Assembly (NCBI GenBank): GCA_949358305.1
Contig: OX442314.1
Location: forward strand, 58,537,369-58,601,368
Source: Strigamia acuminata
Taxonomy: Eukaryota > Arthropoda > Chilopoda > Geophilomorpha > Linotaeniidae
Direction: 5' to 3'
Length of the DNA stretch: 64,000 bases
Part shown: positions 31,859 to 42,023 of the stretch, in pieces
How the letters are laid out: the number at the start of each line of letters is the position of its first letter
How positions within the stretch are numbered: the first letter of the stretch is position 1
Notes under the pieces: model-generated
What the model was told of the DNA's origin: nothing
Seen by the model: the letters and a program-made list of their open reading frames with translations, nothing else
Databases searched by the model: none
Program-made: the position numbers and the translations under genes

Positions 31859-34078
31859 ATTGTGGGCCCGTCCAGGATTTTGAATTCTCTTGCGAATACT
31901 ATTCTAATTTACTGATTGTGCGAAGCACAATATTAAATGAATTTTTTCTTTCAACTAGAGGGGGAAATTTCCTTGGTCATGATTGTGACAGGGGGTCAGC
32001 AGGCGAAACGGCCGCTAATCGCTGACCATTGGACCCTGATCAGACAAAAATTGGTGGCTTTGCATGTCCAGCTTGCCTGGGTACTGGCAAGCCGGGACTT
32101 ACACTAGCCACACTTTCCAACGGTCTTCTATTCCTTTCTAGCTTAGCCTAAAAAACTGAGTGGTTGGGAGGGGAATATAATTCCAAACCTTCTTTATTAT
32201 TTCTATTTCTTGGTGCGCAGCCCAAGTAAAAGTAATGGGACAGTCTGCAGCGTATTCAAACTCGATTCGTGGAGGAGGCGCGCTGGTGGCCACCAGCAAA
32301 CCAAATCCCACGGGGGAGAAGCGGTCATATTCCAGGTGCCACGCTGCAATCACTGGTTCCATTATGGGCCGGGCGAGGAGGCGATGTTGAACTGAGCTTT
32401 GAGTGACACCAAATTTCTTGTAGGACGTTTAGTCGCTTGGATGCAGGTTGCTAGCTTAGTGGTCGCTGGCGCGGGAACAGTCACGTGCGGTGAGTTGGCG
32501 TGTAGTTGGACCCGAGTAGCAGCGAAGTGTCCGCACACATGGGAAGACTGCCTTGATTTTTGTTGCGACTCATAATTTATGGGTTGCGTTGTGGCTGCTC
32601 AAGGCGCTCATCCGGGTTCACATCGGTCATAATCCTACCCTGTCCCGTGTACTGGTTGGTAGGCAACTGCAAGTTAACGTATTTAACCCAAGAGTTGCTG
32701 AAATTGGGACACGGACAGCAGGGAGAGCTGCCGGAGGTACGGGGATACCGATGGTGAAGTGCTCAAATGGTACAGAGAGTTCGTTAGGGCGTAGGAACGA
32801 TATCTGTGCGTTCAGGTAGCTACCAACTTTGAAAAAAGATTGGGAATCTAGCCTGTAACTTTTGTTTCTGAATTTTATTCACTCTTGCTTGATTTCTGGG
32901 CTACTGCAGTTTGTTAAAGGACTGTGCTCGAACCACAGTCTGGAGCAATCTCTGTAATTTGGAAATTAGTTGTTTTTACATCTTTTTCATTTTTTACTTT
33001 TTCTCTAAACTTCCCTATCTATGATTTTCATGGTTTTCTTGGGACTCCACACCTGACAGCGGTAGTAATCACCTCAAATGCCGGGTTGTATACAGCGCCA
33101 AATGGAGGGCGATATGGCTTCACAATGGCGGCTGAAGGGTGGGACCCAAGGCGACTAGGGACAGAAGATGCATTTCCTTTTTACTTTAAGTGCAACTGAC
33201 TGTTCCACAAAAAACACCATTTCATTGGGATGAACAGACATCTCAGTGTAGGCACGTTTCTGTCGAAAGGCAGCCTCGTGCAGACTGGAATGAGTCTCCG
33301 AAAGGGGTGAGCGGGCGCGTTTGTTGGTCTCTTGGGGCAGAAGAAGAGATTGCAACAATATCCCCGTAGTGTAAATATCTGCAAAAAACCTTCTGCTAAA
33401 AATTGGAACTTTTTGAGTGTCTTTTAGATTAAAAAACACCCAGTATTTTGTAATTTTTTATTTTTTATTTTCTTATCTTTCTTCCTCTGTTTCTTCTTGC
33501 GAGGCATCAAGAATCGGTTTGTCTGCGCGCTAGCGCGGTTTGATTTTGTTATTTGTTGCCAACAATGATAAAATTAACTGGTTTGAAAATTTCGAAGTTC
33601 TACAGACATGATTTCGTGCTTTTTTAGAAAAGCACAAAAGTCATGTTTTTGTGGAATCAGACCATTTTGATCTGGTTCAGAACTTCTAGTTCCAAACAAA
33701 TTTCTATTTGCTTTCAAAAAATGTTGTTTCTCTTCAGAAATGGAGAAAATTCGGCATTTATATTGGTCAAAGTTTTATTTTTTGTCAAAAAATCAAGATG
33801 GCGACCTGAAAACAATAGAAAAACATGTGGAAATCTCGGAATTTTCGAGAATGATTGGAATTTTAAATTTTGACATTTTCTTGGAACTCTGGGAAATCAA
33901 TTCCATGAATTAATTTAATTTTTCTACCAATGGGAAACCAGGGGGGGGAAGTGACATCACTAATCCCTCTCCCAAGAATGGCTACTTGAGCCTAATCTCC
34001 TGTCTCCTCATTGGTCGTGACTTAATTCCACTTGTTCACCTTGCAAGCTGCGGTCCTGCTTTTGGTCACATTGTGTCA
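31859..34078 (+). other. Long untranslated leader of the gypsy element
   Basis: About 2.2 kb between LTR and gag with no long plus-strand ORF. A 94-codon minus-strand frame (33439-33155) contains NKRARSPLSETHSSLHEAAF, but no family was recognised. A G-run (GGGGGGG at about 33942) and a 7-bp stem (GGACTGTG..CACAGTC at about 32919-32939) are present. The length is unusual for a gypsy leader. Confidence 0.7.
31863..31876 (+). promoter_or_regulatory. Probable primer-binding site
   Basis: TGGGCCCGTCCAGG lies four bases after the 5' LTR, the usual place and with the usual TGG start. I cannot name the tRNA with confidence. Confidence 0.5.
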
Positions 34079-35680
34079 ATGCCAGCGACCAGAACTGGTA
34101 AGACCACGTGGGACTCTCCTGCACCTAATTCTTTCACACCCGCAACGGATTCAGATTTGAACGACTCGGATAATAATTCGATTGCTTCTTCAAACGACAA
34201 TATGTCAAGTCCTAAAGTTAAATTGTTGGATCAAGCGATGCTTGAAACGACTTGCAACGTCTTTAATCTAGTTATCGATGATATGACAACCTACGAAGTG
34301 TGGGAAGACACGCTTCTGAAAGTAGCCGATCACTTGGTGGAACTCCAAGACAAATCGGATAGCACTATGCGTCAATTAACGCAAACGCGCACGGAATTCG
34401 GTGATATTAGCGACCGGTTAACTCATGCTTTGCAGGAGTTAGACTCTGCGAAATTATCGAATGAAAGCTTGTTGAAGATGATAGCTAGTCAAAAAGCTAT
34501 CGTTGACAGCGTGGTGGCGGCTGGACAATCGAATTTGAGAGCACAATCTGCAATCTCAAACACGATTTCTCCCACCGTGACAACACCAAACTCTGGATCC
34601 AGCACAGGCTCAACGCCTACGACTGGAAATCCTCTTTTTCTGGCTTGGGGAGAAAAGTTTCTTCACAAAACTGACCAGGCTATGCCTGCTCCCAGGCCAA
34701 TGGATGAAGTAGAGCTAAGTAAACGAGTCAAATCCATTGGAATTGAAGCGTTTGCAGGGGACAAAACGAAAGCTAAGTCTTTCCTTATTGATTTAAAACG
34801 TTCTCTACGCTTTGCTTTGCCCTATCTGAACCAAGTGCTTGCTGAGCATTTGTTTAAGTTTTTCCGAGGAGATGCGGCCACATGGTTCTCTTCTCATGCC
34901 AAAACGAATTGGGAGGAATTCGAACATGAATTTATCACCCATTTTCGTCCGAGCGATGCGCTGCTTTTAGCAGAAATCGCTAAAACACAGCAACTGTCTC
35001 ATGAGTCTGCCACCCAAGTGGTGATAAGACTCGAGAAGTTATACGCTCAATTGACTATTCCTGTGCACGAGAGCCAGCAAATTCAAAAAGTGCTGGCAAT
35101 TCTGCGCCCAGCGGCCAAAAACATGGTCGCAAATGCCATTAATTTGGAGAACACTTGGGCGTCGCTCAGGAGAGCCTGCATTGCTACGGAGGCCGCGATC
35201 ATAAATCAGGAAACTGTGACAAATGCAGCAATCATTGAGGCGGCAAAAACAGAAACTGTTACGCCAATTCAAAAATCCAACCAGCAAATGGTAACAATAC
35301 CAAATGCTGCGGGTGGAGATAAACCGAAATTTGTTCCGTTTGGATTGAGAAATCCAAACAATAGAACACTGTTCCCTGCGCCTAAAAATGCTGCGATAGC
35401 AGCAACAAAGGCCGCAGAAGGCAACGAGAAGGCGCTAGTCCCGAGCAATAGGCTCAAAGATTATGCGACCAAACCAAGAGTTGGCGGTTGCTGGGGCTGC
35501 GGTGGCGCACACTTTGAAAGGGATTGCCCCCTTAAAGTGGAAGCCGCTAAAGCAGCAATGGAAACAATCGCCGCTGCCCAACACAGCATGATGCAGGCTA
35601 TGCTTGCAGCCAATGAATTTGGTGGCTGGCCTGACATGGCGGGAAACGAGGAGTCGCAGTCGACAGAAACCCCCGAGTAA
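34079..35680 (+). CDS. gypsy gag
   Basis: The frame is open from 33986, but the first ATG is at 34079 (MPATRTGKTTWDS). It encodes about 533 residues. The N-terminal third is polar and Ser/Asn/Thr-rich with a likely helical segment. The capsid region carries FAGDKTKAKSFLIDLKRSLR and FFRGDAATWFSSHAKTNWEE. Near the C-terminus is a compact knuckle, CWGCGGAHFERDC (CX2CX3HX4C, one residue shorter than the standard CX2CX4HX4C). It ends at TAA 35678. Gag would assemble the particle and package RNA. The slippery site for pol expression lies 31 bases before the stop. Confidence 0.9.
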   Translation: MPATRTGKTTWDSPAPNSFTPATDSDLNDSDNNSIASSNDNMSSPKVKLLDQAMLETTCNVFNLVIDDMTTYEVWEDTLLKVADHLVELQDKSDSTMRQLTQTRTEFGDISDRLTHALQELDSAKLSNESLLKMIASQKAIVDSVVAAGQSNLRAQSAISNTISPTVTTPNSGSSTGSTPTTGNPLFLAWGEKFLHKTDQAMPAPRPMDEVELSKRVKSIGIEAFAGDKTKAKSFLIDLKRSLRFALPYLNQVLAEHLFKFFRGDAATWFSSHAKTNWEEFEHEFITHFRPSDALLLAEIAKTQQLSHESATQVVIRLEKLYAQLTIPVHESQQIQKVLAILRPAAKNMVANAINLENTWASLRRACIATEAAIINQETVTNAAIIEAAKTETVTPIQKSNQQMVTIPNAAGGDKPKFVPFGLRNPNNRTLFPAPKNAAIAATKAAEGNEKALVPSNRLKDYATKPRVGGCWGCGGAHFERDCPLKVEAAKAAMETIAAAQHSMMQAMLAANEFGGWPDMAGNEESQSTETPE

Positions 35681-35692
35681 CTGACGACTGCG
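35641..35692 (+). promoter_or_regulatory. Programmed -1 frameshift signal: slippery heptamer and stem-loop
   Basis: GGGAAAC (35641-35647) sits in the gag frame as G GGA AAC, the X XXY YYZ form. After a 7-nt spacer, CGCAGTCGACAG (35655-35666) pairs with CTGACGACTGCG (35681-35692): 11 of 12 pairs, with one A-A mismatch. The 14-nt loop contains the gag TAA. The -1 frame is open from here into pol. Confidence 0.85.
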
Positions 35693-38600
35693 CTCTCACT
35701 ATTGTGTTGATTCCAATGGAAGAAGACATGGAGGATGCGCTATTTGATGACATTTCATCCACAGAGCCAGATCCTCGCGTGGTTTTTTCCACAGAACCTG
35801 AAATCGATCATGTTAACGTTGCTTTAAAGACAGGAAAGAGTATTACTCCCCTGCCTTACTTCAAAGCAACACTAAACGGCTTAAAAGTCACCGCTCTGAT
35901 GGATACTGGGGCAACCCATAGGTACATCAGCGGAGGAATGCTTAAAAAGCTAAACCTCTTGCACTTTATGACTCCATTTTTAGAAAATCGAGTTGTATAC
36001 ACTGGCGATAGACCAACACGTCCAATCGGAACAATCACATTGCCACTCAAGTGGCGGGGTGGTGAAATCCCTGTGACATTTACTGTTCTTCCATCAGCTT
36101 CCAAATTTATATTATTAGGTTGCTCTTGGATTATCGAAAATAGGATTGTTCTCAATCTAACAGATCGAGAATATTTCTTTCTTGATTTTCCACATGACAC
36201 ATTTCCCTTCGACGACCCACCATCGCCTGAAGAACTTGGAAATGCAATAATGGATCGATGGGATGCTTTGGTTGCAGAATCAAAGTCACCTTCTGTCTCC
36301 ACGGCTGATTTGAGCCAGAGACTGTTAGCAAAAAGCAATTTGTCACCAAGGCAGAGATCTCAAATCTTAACTCTTGTAGAAAAATACAGACATGTGTTTA
36401 GTGACAAAGCTGGCTGCCACCCCACGTTGGAACATCCAATTCCGACTGGAGATGCGCCTTCATTTCGATGCAAAGACCGACCAATGAATCCCAAGAAAGC
36501 TGAGATTTATCGCGAATTGGTTGCCGAATTGCTGAGAGATGGTTGGGCCGAACCTTGCGAGGGGAGTTATAAAAATCCCCCCGTGATTGTTGCAAAGAAA
36601 GACGGAGGGTACCGCCTCTGTATTGACTTTCGCTGGCTAAATAAAATCACAATTAAGGACGTCTATCAGATGCCCTCAATTTCTATGATTTTGGCCTGTT
36701 TAGGTGGAAAAAAGTTCTTTTCTACTTTGGATTTAACTAAAGGTTATTACCAAATAAAACTTAAACCAAGTGACAAGAAGAAAACTGCTTTTTCTACTTC
36801 TGATGGAACATACCAGTTTACTCGTATGCCTTTCGGACTGTGCAATGCACCCAGTGCGTTTCAGAGAATGATGGATCAAGTTCTTGGAACTGCACAACAC
36901 AAGTGGGCACTCGCTTACCTCGATGATATTATCATCTTTAGCGACTCATTTGAAGAACACCTTCAGCATTTAGATGACATATTGTCAAAATTAGACAAAA
37001 ATAAATTGACAGCGAGTCCGTCAAAGTCATTTATTTGCCCAGAAGAACTAAGTTTTCTTGGTTTCACGATGTCAAATGGGAGTTACAGCCCAAACAACGA
37101 CAAAGTGGAAGCAATTTTAAATTATCCAACCCCTTCCAGTATAAAACAACTTCAGCGTTTTATTGGAATGGTGGGTTTCTATGCTGCTCTAATTCCAAAA
37201 TTGAGTATTACTCAAAAACCATTCTTTGCCCTTCTAAAGAAAGATACAAAATGGGAATGGTCTGAAGAATGCAATGTTGCCTTCGAATATTTGAAAAATC
37301 AACTTGCAAAAGGAATTGTGCTACCTCTGCCTGATTTCGCTCGCAACTTTACCATCCATACAGATGCTAGTGGCGGCGGGCTCGGTGCAGTCCTCATGCA
37401 ACTGGATGACCATGGTGCTTTAAGACCAGTTGCGTACGCCAGCAGAACTCTGCAAGGCGCGGAAAACAACTACAGCACCACTGATTTGGAATGTTTAGCT
37501 GTGGTTTGGGCTGTTGATAAGTTCAAACCATACATTGAATATTCTGAGTACCAAGTTGAGACTGACCATCATGCTCTGAGATTTCTCATGACAATGGAAA
37601 ACCCAGCTGGAAGACTGGCTAGGTGGGCAATGAAATTGCAGAATGAAAATTTCACCATCAAGTACCGAAAAGGCACCGACAATCAAGTCGCGGATGCCTT
37701 ATCCAGAGTCTCTCTTGATAATGGCAATCCGTTAGAAGGAAAAGCAACTCTAACAGAGATTATAGAGCCTGTTGCTCTAGCTTATCTCACAAATGAGACC
37801 GATTACCCGATGTCTTTCGAGAACATTATATTACAGCAGCGTGCAGATAAACATCTTTCAAAACTAATCGAATGGTTGGAATTGGATGATGGACAACCTC
37901 GACCAGAACTTCCTAAGTTCTTGGAAGAAAGGCAGTACGACTGCACACTCACTAGAAAAGGAATGCTTATTATTTATGCACCTTTTAAAACTGATTTCTT
38001 TGTGGAGGAAGAGGATTTGGGAATTGGATTTAAAATCTTTATTCCACCATCTCTGCAACTCGCAGCACTTCAACTAATTCACGACCATCCGATGGCTGGT
38101 CACGGAGGAGTTGAAGTAACTCTAGAGCGATTGAAAAGAGTTTATTTCTGGCCTGGCATGCAAAAAGAAGTAAAACTTCATGTAGCAAGCTGCAATCGCT
38201 GCCAACGCTGCAAACCGATTCAGAGAAAACCAAAGGGATTGATGGTCCCAACTTCTCCAAAAATTGGTCGTTTTGAGAAGATAGGAATCGATCTAATAGG
38301 TCCATTACCTAGAACCTCGAACAGAAATCGCTTCATTCTAGTTGTGGTGGATTATGCCACCGGCTGGATGGAAGCTACACCGCTGAGATCCGCTAAAATG
38401 ACTGCAATTGCACCAATTTTAAAACGATTTTTCAGCTGTCATGGGTGCCCTCGTTTCATGTTGAGCGATAATGGCCCCCAATTCATTTCTGACGTGTTTC
38501 AGACTCTCTGTGACGATGCAGGGGTTGTGCCAATTAAAGCAACGCCTTACCATCCCCAGACTAACCTGACTGAGCGCGTAAACAGGAATATCAAGATTAT

Positions 38601-39414
38601 GCTTCGAATTTTTACATTTGAGCACGATCACTGGGACAGATGCATCGACCAGATAAATTTTGCTTTGCATTCTGCCCCAAATGTGTCTACCGGTTTTACA
38701 CCAGCAATGCTGACGTATGGCAGGGAATTGCGACCATTTTGGGATAATCGAGATGTGTCTTATGACACCCCATTCGACCCAAATAGGCCCTACGACGCTG
38801 TCAGAATGCTAGTCGCTAGACACCGTACTCTGATTGCTGCAGCTCTTAAAAATAAGAGTCTGGCCCAAGCAAAACAGAAAACTTACTACGATCAACACCG
38901 CAGCGACGATAAGTTCGAAATTGGAGACTTGGTTCTACTAAAGACCCACCCATTGTCCAATGCTGCTAATCGATATGCTGCGTCCCTTGAGGATCGCTTT
39001 GAAGGACCTTATGTAATAACTAAAGTCTTTAACAACAATGCGTATGCCCTTGCGAAACCAATAACTTTGCAAGCGAGGGGTACACACAACATTGTAAAAC
39101 TCAGGAGATTCATCCCCTCAGAAGAAAAGGCTGAATGGCCCATTTTAGATAAGGAAGATGAAGAAGTTCTTGAAAACCAACCTGTGGACACTGGAACAGC
39201 AACAATATTGCCAACTCCAGTGCAACCAACGGAATCTGGTATCGCAACTAAGTTGCCAACACCAGTAAAACCTTTTGGGAAACCAAAAAGAATAAAACCC
39301 TTGCTGTTGCCACAAGTGGATTCACAAAAACCCACGACGGCTCGACCAAAACCAAATTCGGACTCAAATAGACCTTCGAGAAATCACGTTTTACCGATCC
39401 GATATCGGGATTGA
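35641..39414 (+). CDS. gypsy pol: protease, RT, RNase H, integrase
   Basis: Reached by -1 shift from gag; the first in-frame ATG is at 35716. Protease is ALMDTGATHRYISGG with ILLGCSWI. RT shows FSTLDLTKGYYQIKL, MPFGLCNAPSAFQ and the catalytic YLDD at about 36917. RNase H is HTDASGGGLGAVL, with DLECLAVVWAVDKF and TDHHALRFL. The integrase has the H-H-C-C finger (HDHPMAGHGGVEVTLER, CNRCQRC), a core with Asp (IGIDLIGP), Asp (LSDNGPQF) and Glu (TNLTERVNR), and a C-terminal GPYVITKV motif. The tail is Pro/Thr/Lys-rich with two near-repeats of TKLPTPVKP. No defects were seen. It is followed after 221 bases by a separate ORF. Confidence 0.93.
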   Translation, partial: GKRGVAVDRNPRVTDDCALTIVLIPMEEDMEDALFDDISSTEPDPRVVFSTEPEIDHVNVALKTGKSITPLPYFKATLNGLKVTALMDTGATHRYISGGMLKKLNLLHFMTPFLENRVVYTGDRPTRPIGTITLPLKWRGGEIPVTFTVLPSASKFILLGCSWIIENRIVLNLTDREYFFLDFPHDTFPFDDPPSPEELGNAIMDRWDALVAESKSPSVSTADLSQRLLAKSNLSPRQRSQILTLVEKYRHVFSDKAGCHPTLEHPIPTGDAPSFRCKDRPMNPKKAEIYRELVAELLRDGWAEPCEGSYKNPPVIVAKKDGGYRLCIDFRWLNKITIKDVYQMPSISMILACLGGKKFFSTLDLTKGYYQIKLKPSDKKKTAFSTSDGTYQFTRMPFGLCNAPSAFQRMMDQVLGTAQHKWALAYLDDIIIFSDSFEEHLQHLDDILSKLDKNKLTASPSKSFICPEELSFLGFTMSNGSYSPNNDKVEAILNYPTPSSIKQLQRFIGMVGFYAALIPKLSITQKPFFALLKKDTKWEWSEECNVAFEYLKNQLAKGIVLPLPDFARNFTIHTDASGGGLGAVLMQLDDHGALRPVAYASRTLQGAENNYSTTDLECLAVVWAVDKFKPYIEYSEYQVETDHHALRFLMTMENPAGRLARWAMKLQNENFTIKYRKGTDNQVADALSRVSLDNGNPLEGKATLTEIIEPVALAYLTNETDYPMSFENIILQQRADKHLSKLIEWLELDDGQPRPELPKFLEERQYDCTLTRKGMLIIYAPFKTDFFVEEEDLGIGFKIFIPPSLQLAALQLIHDHPMAGHGGVEVTLERLKRVYFWPGMQKEVKLHVASCNRCQRCKPIQRKPKGLMVPTSPKIGRFEKIGIDLIGPLPRTSNRNRFILVVVDYATGWMEATPLRSAKMTAIAPILKRFFSCHGCPRFMLSDNGPQFISDVFQTLCDDAGVVPIKATPYHPQTNLTERVNRNIKIMLRIFTFEHDHWDRCIDQINFALHSAPNVSTGFTPAMLTYGRELRPFWDNRDVSYDTPFDPNRPYDAVRMLVARHRTLIAAALKNKSLAQAKQKTYYDQHRSDDKFEIGDLVLLKTHPLSNAANRYAASLEDRFEGPYVITKVFNNNAYALAKPITLQARGTHNIVKLRRFIPSEEKAEWPILDKEDEEVLENQPVDTGTATILPTPVQPTESGIATKLPTPVKPFGKPKRIKPLLLPQVDSQKPTTARPKPNSDSNRPSRNHVLPIRYRD

Positions 39415-39635
39415 CCGCTAGGTGACACTTCAAATCGGGAGACCCATTTGGACCAATCACAGACTGTTTACAAAACATCTGCGGTCCATACGCCAATTAA
39501 ACGTTCGCGAAACGTCTTCCGGTTCTATACTTAGCCACCACCATTCGTTGTCCAAATCACTTATTCGCTGCGATCGCCACTGACCAGTCGTGTGGAACTT
39601 CTCTGGAAAATCGAAACGAAAAGATTGGAAAAACG

Positions 39636-40901
39636 ATGGAAAATCACCGAAACAACGAATGGGTTCAGTGCCCAATCTGTAACGGCTTCGGCTACATCAC
39701 GCTGTGGAATCTATCGCGGATCCCGTGCATGAACTGCGGCGGAGACGAAATCGTTCTGGCGGACCAACCACTCGAGGAATGGTTCGTCATGTTCATGACG
39801 CTGCCCGGTCAGCCGATTCCACAACATCACCGACAAATTAACTGGATGCGCGTCCGATCGCGCACAGACCGCGAAAGGGAAGTCGCAGACAGGGAACAAG
39901 CGAGTGCGGCGAATGCCACACCGACGGAACCCCCAAAGAAAAGACAGAAAACGGCAACAAAGAGCGTACGCTCTCAACCGCCGCCGACTGCCTCTACCAA
40001 TATTTCTACGAAGAAACCCGCAGCGACGACGTCGCAGAAGGTTCTTCGTCCGCCACATAAGCCATTTGTGCTTAAAAAGAAGGCTGCCGAGGAGACAAAA
40101 GCGACCGTACAAAGTACCGTCGCCCCAACTCCTCACCAACCACCGACCGCCCGTCCAAACATTTCGGAGAAATTGCTGGAAATGCGACGACTTGTGGCGA
40201 TCGAAAATCCCACGTTGAGTGAACGAAGCGTGAATACCGAAGCAAAAATTCGGTACAGAGCGAAAAAACACGCGGACCATAAGGACCGAATGGCAAAAAG
40301 AGACGCCGAGAAAGCGGCTCATCAGCAATTGACTGCGCCATCGGCCACAATCACATCGAATGCGCCACGCGCACTCGTTAAAAAAATCCCGGCTCAAACG
40401 GAAAAAACTCCCGATGAGCTACGAACAGCTTGGGCGGGACAGTACGGCCCTCAACCAATCCAAGGTATTGTGAACCTGGTCCCGACCAAAGCCACGGCGG
40501 CCGCAATCGCTTTTCCAGCAGCCTGCCAACTACCGCAAACGATGTTTGGTGCCAATACAGCGGCGACGCCGGCTGTCATTATGCCGCCGATGGTTGGAGA
40601 ACGCCCGACGAACGTCGTGTTCCAGGGATTCGCGGATCCTCCACCAGTTTGCGGCAACAATGTAGTCACCGCCGAAGCAACGATCGAGACCGCGATGCAA
40701 ATTGACGGCGCATCGAACGAGGAGTCGCACACGCCGCCACCACCACCGCCAGTCGTTCCCGAGCCCAAAGCTACCGCCGTGAAAAAGAAGTCGAATAAGA
40801 AGTCACGCAAGAAGCTAGCAGAAGAATTCGTCGACGACAAAACTGAAGAAGAGCCAAAAAACGACGATACGCCACCCACTCCGGGGAAATCGCTGCAGTG
40901 A
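39636..40901 (+). CDS. Accessory third ORF of the gypsy element, zinc-binding basic protein
   Basis: 421 codons from ATG 39636 to TGA 40899, on the same strand as gag-pol and between pol and the 3' LTR. Residues 12-34 form CPICNGFG..CMNC, a CX2C-X15-CX2C pair like a DnaJ-type zinc ribbon. Residues 65-90 are Arg/Glu-rich. PPKKRQK (about 99-105) is a likely nuclear signal. A long Ala/Pro/Thr-rich low-complexity region follows, then KKKSNKKSRKKLAEEF and an acidic end. No signal peptide, transmembrane segment or furin-like site is present, so it is not an env-like protein. The DNA is clearly GC-richer than gag-pol, which suggests separate origin. No function can be assigned. Confidence 0.85.
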   Translation: MENHRNNEWVQCPICNGFGYITLWNLSRIPCMNCGGDEIVLADQPLEEWFVMFMTLPGQPIPQHHRQINWMRVRSRTDREREVADREQASAANATPTEPPKKRQKTATKSVRSQPPPTASTNISTKKPAATTSQKVLRPPHKPFVLKKKAAEETKATVQSTVAPTPHQPPTARPNISEKLLEMRRLVAIENPTLSERSVNTEAKIRYRAKKHADHKDRMAKRDAEKAAHQQLTAPSATITSNAPRALVKKIPAQTEKTPDELRTAWAGQYGPQPIQGIVNLVPTKATAAAIAFPAACQLPQTMFGANTAATPAVIMPPMVGERPTNVVFQGFADPPPVCGNNVVTAEATIETAMQIDGASNEESHTPPPPPPVVPEPKATAVKKKSNKKSRKKLAEEFVDDKTEEEPKNDDTPPTPGKSLQ

Positions 40902-41400
40902 AGTTTTCGCCGTCGTTTTAAAGGAGATTTTGGCCAAGCCTATTAAGACTTTTATAGTGCCAGAAATAATTTTTTTTTATTGTCAAAACAAGTTTTTTTT
41001 TTATTATTAATTATTCCAAAGTGTTAAAATTAGCATACTTACCTTTTAATGTTAAATGGATTCAATAACTACAAATGTTAGATTTTAAAGTTCAAAAAGT
41101 GTTTTTTATTCATATATATTTTTAAATTACAAGTGTTATTTTACATTTTTATTTTTCAATAGTGTTTAAATTGTACAAGTTTTCCATCCTGGGGGTAAGT
41201 GTGTGTGTGTTCCTTTGTAGTGTTGTTATTTTCCCAAGTGCATTCCTACCGGTGATCTTCGTTCTAGCTGATGGCTCGTCCGAAATATGGTCATCTGATA
41301 ATCTGAAAAAAGAAAAGTAATGCGATGTGTTAACTTTCAACAACCACTTCAGTGATTGCGTTGTACCCCCTCGTACTTACCTTTTTCCAGGGGGGGGAAA
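40902..41400 (+). other. 3' untranslated region and polypurine tract
   Basis: AT-rich 3' part ending in AGGGGGGGGAAA directly before the LTR at 41401, the plus-strand primer site. GTGTGTGTGT at 41204-41213. Confidence 0.85.
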
Positions 41401-42023
41401 TGTGACCAGCTGCCCCTGCGCACGGGTCGCTGCACTGCAACGGCAATGCACTTGGCGCAGCTCCAGCGCCTCTCGTATCTCGCGCAGCCTGTTGCGGTCC
41501 CCCGCAACCAGGTGGAGCTGCGGGCCTTTGGTCAAGCAGGATCGGGCCCCGGAAGTCGCCCTTCCGGAAGTGGTTGGTCCCCGTAGGGACAAGAGAGTTG
41601 TTGATCAACCAGCAAGGCGAACGGTCGTGTTGCGACCGCCTCCGAAACTGGCTATTGAGATAACCCAAACTATCGGCGTGGCGATGATATCGCCCGCCGG
41701 GACCTGAGCGTCCAGTTGCGCCACGTCCGCCGGACGTTAACCGTAACTTCGGCGGCGTGGCCCAAAACCGATTACCGACCTCGTGTGTCATGGCGGCCGA
41801 TGGCCGCCGTGCCACGCGGTCTGATTAGGGACGGTTCGAAGGAACCGCCGCCTTGGGAAATACACTATGGGACACTACAATCATACCCCTAGACATCCAA
41901 TAAAGCCATAACTAAAACTATATTGTGTCTCCGTGTATTTCGTGGTTTGTTTTATCGTGTGTGTTGCGTCCAGCGCCTCCGTGGCTCTCCCCCGACCACG
42001 TGGCGTCCGTCCGAACACTCACA
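41401..42023 (+). repeat. gypsy 3' LTR
   Basis: Matches the 5' LTR except at 41499. AATAAA at 41899-41904. Followed by the CTAT duplication. Confidence 0.95.

Larger units (their letters stand above)
31236..42023 (+). mobile_element. Ty3/gypsy element with a third ORF, apparently complete
   Basis: 10,788 bp. Its 623-bp LTRs (31236-31858 and 41401-42023) differ at a single base that I could find (31334 T, 41499 C). The target duplication is CTAT (31232-31235 and 42024-42027). Contents: a 2.2-kb leader, gag, pol in the -1 frame with a frameshift signal, a 421-codon ORF, and a G-rich polypurine tract directly before the 3' LTR. No stop or frameshift was found in gag, pol or the third ORF, so it could be active. 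It is inserted into a Harbinger relic of opposite strand. Confidence 0.95.

Noticed and set aside
32905-32945. tRNA-like hairpin GGACTGTG..CACAGTC
   Set aside because: Only one stem is present; no D or T arm and no acceptor stem could be built.
34079-39414. Reinitiation at ATG 35716 as the way pol is made
   Set aside because: Possible, but the in-register heptamer, correct spacer and stem make -1 frameshifting the better explanation.
39636-40901. Third ORF of the gypsy element as an env gene
   Set aside because: No signal peptide, no transmembrane segment and no glycoprotein-like cysteine pattern; the protein is basic and low in complexity.
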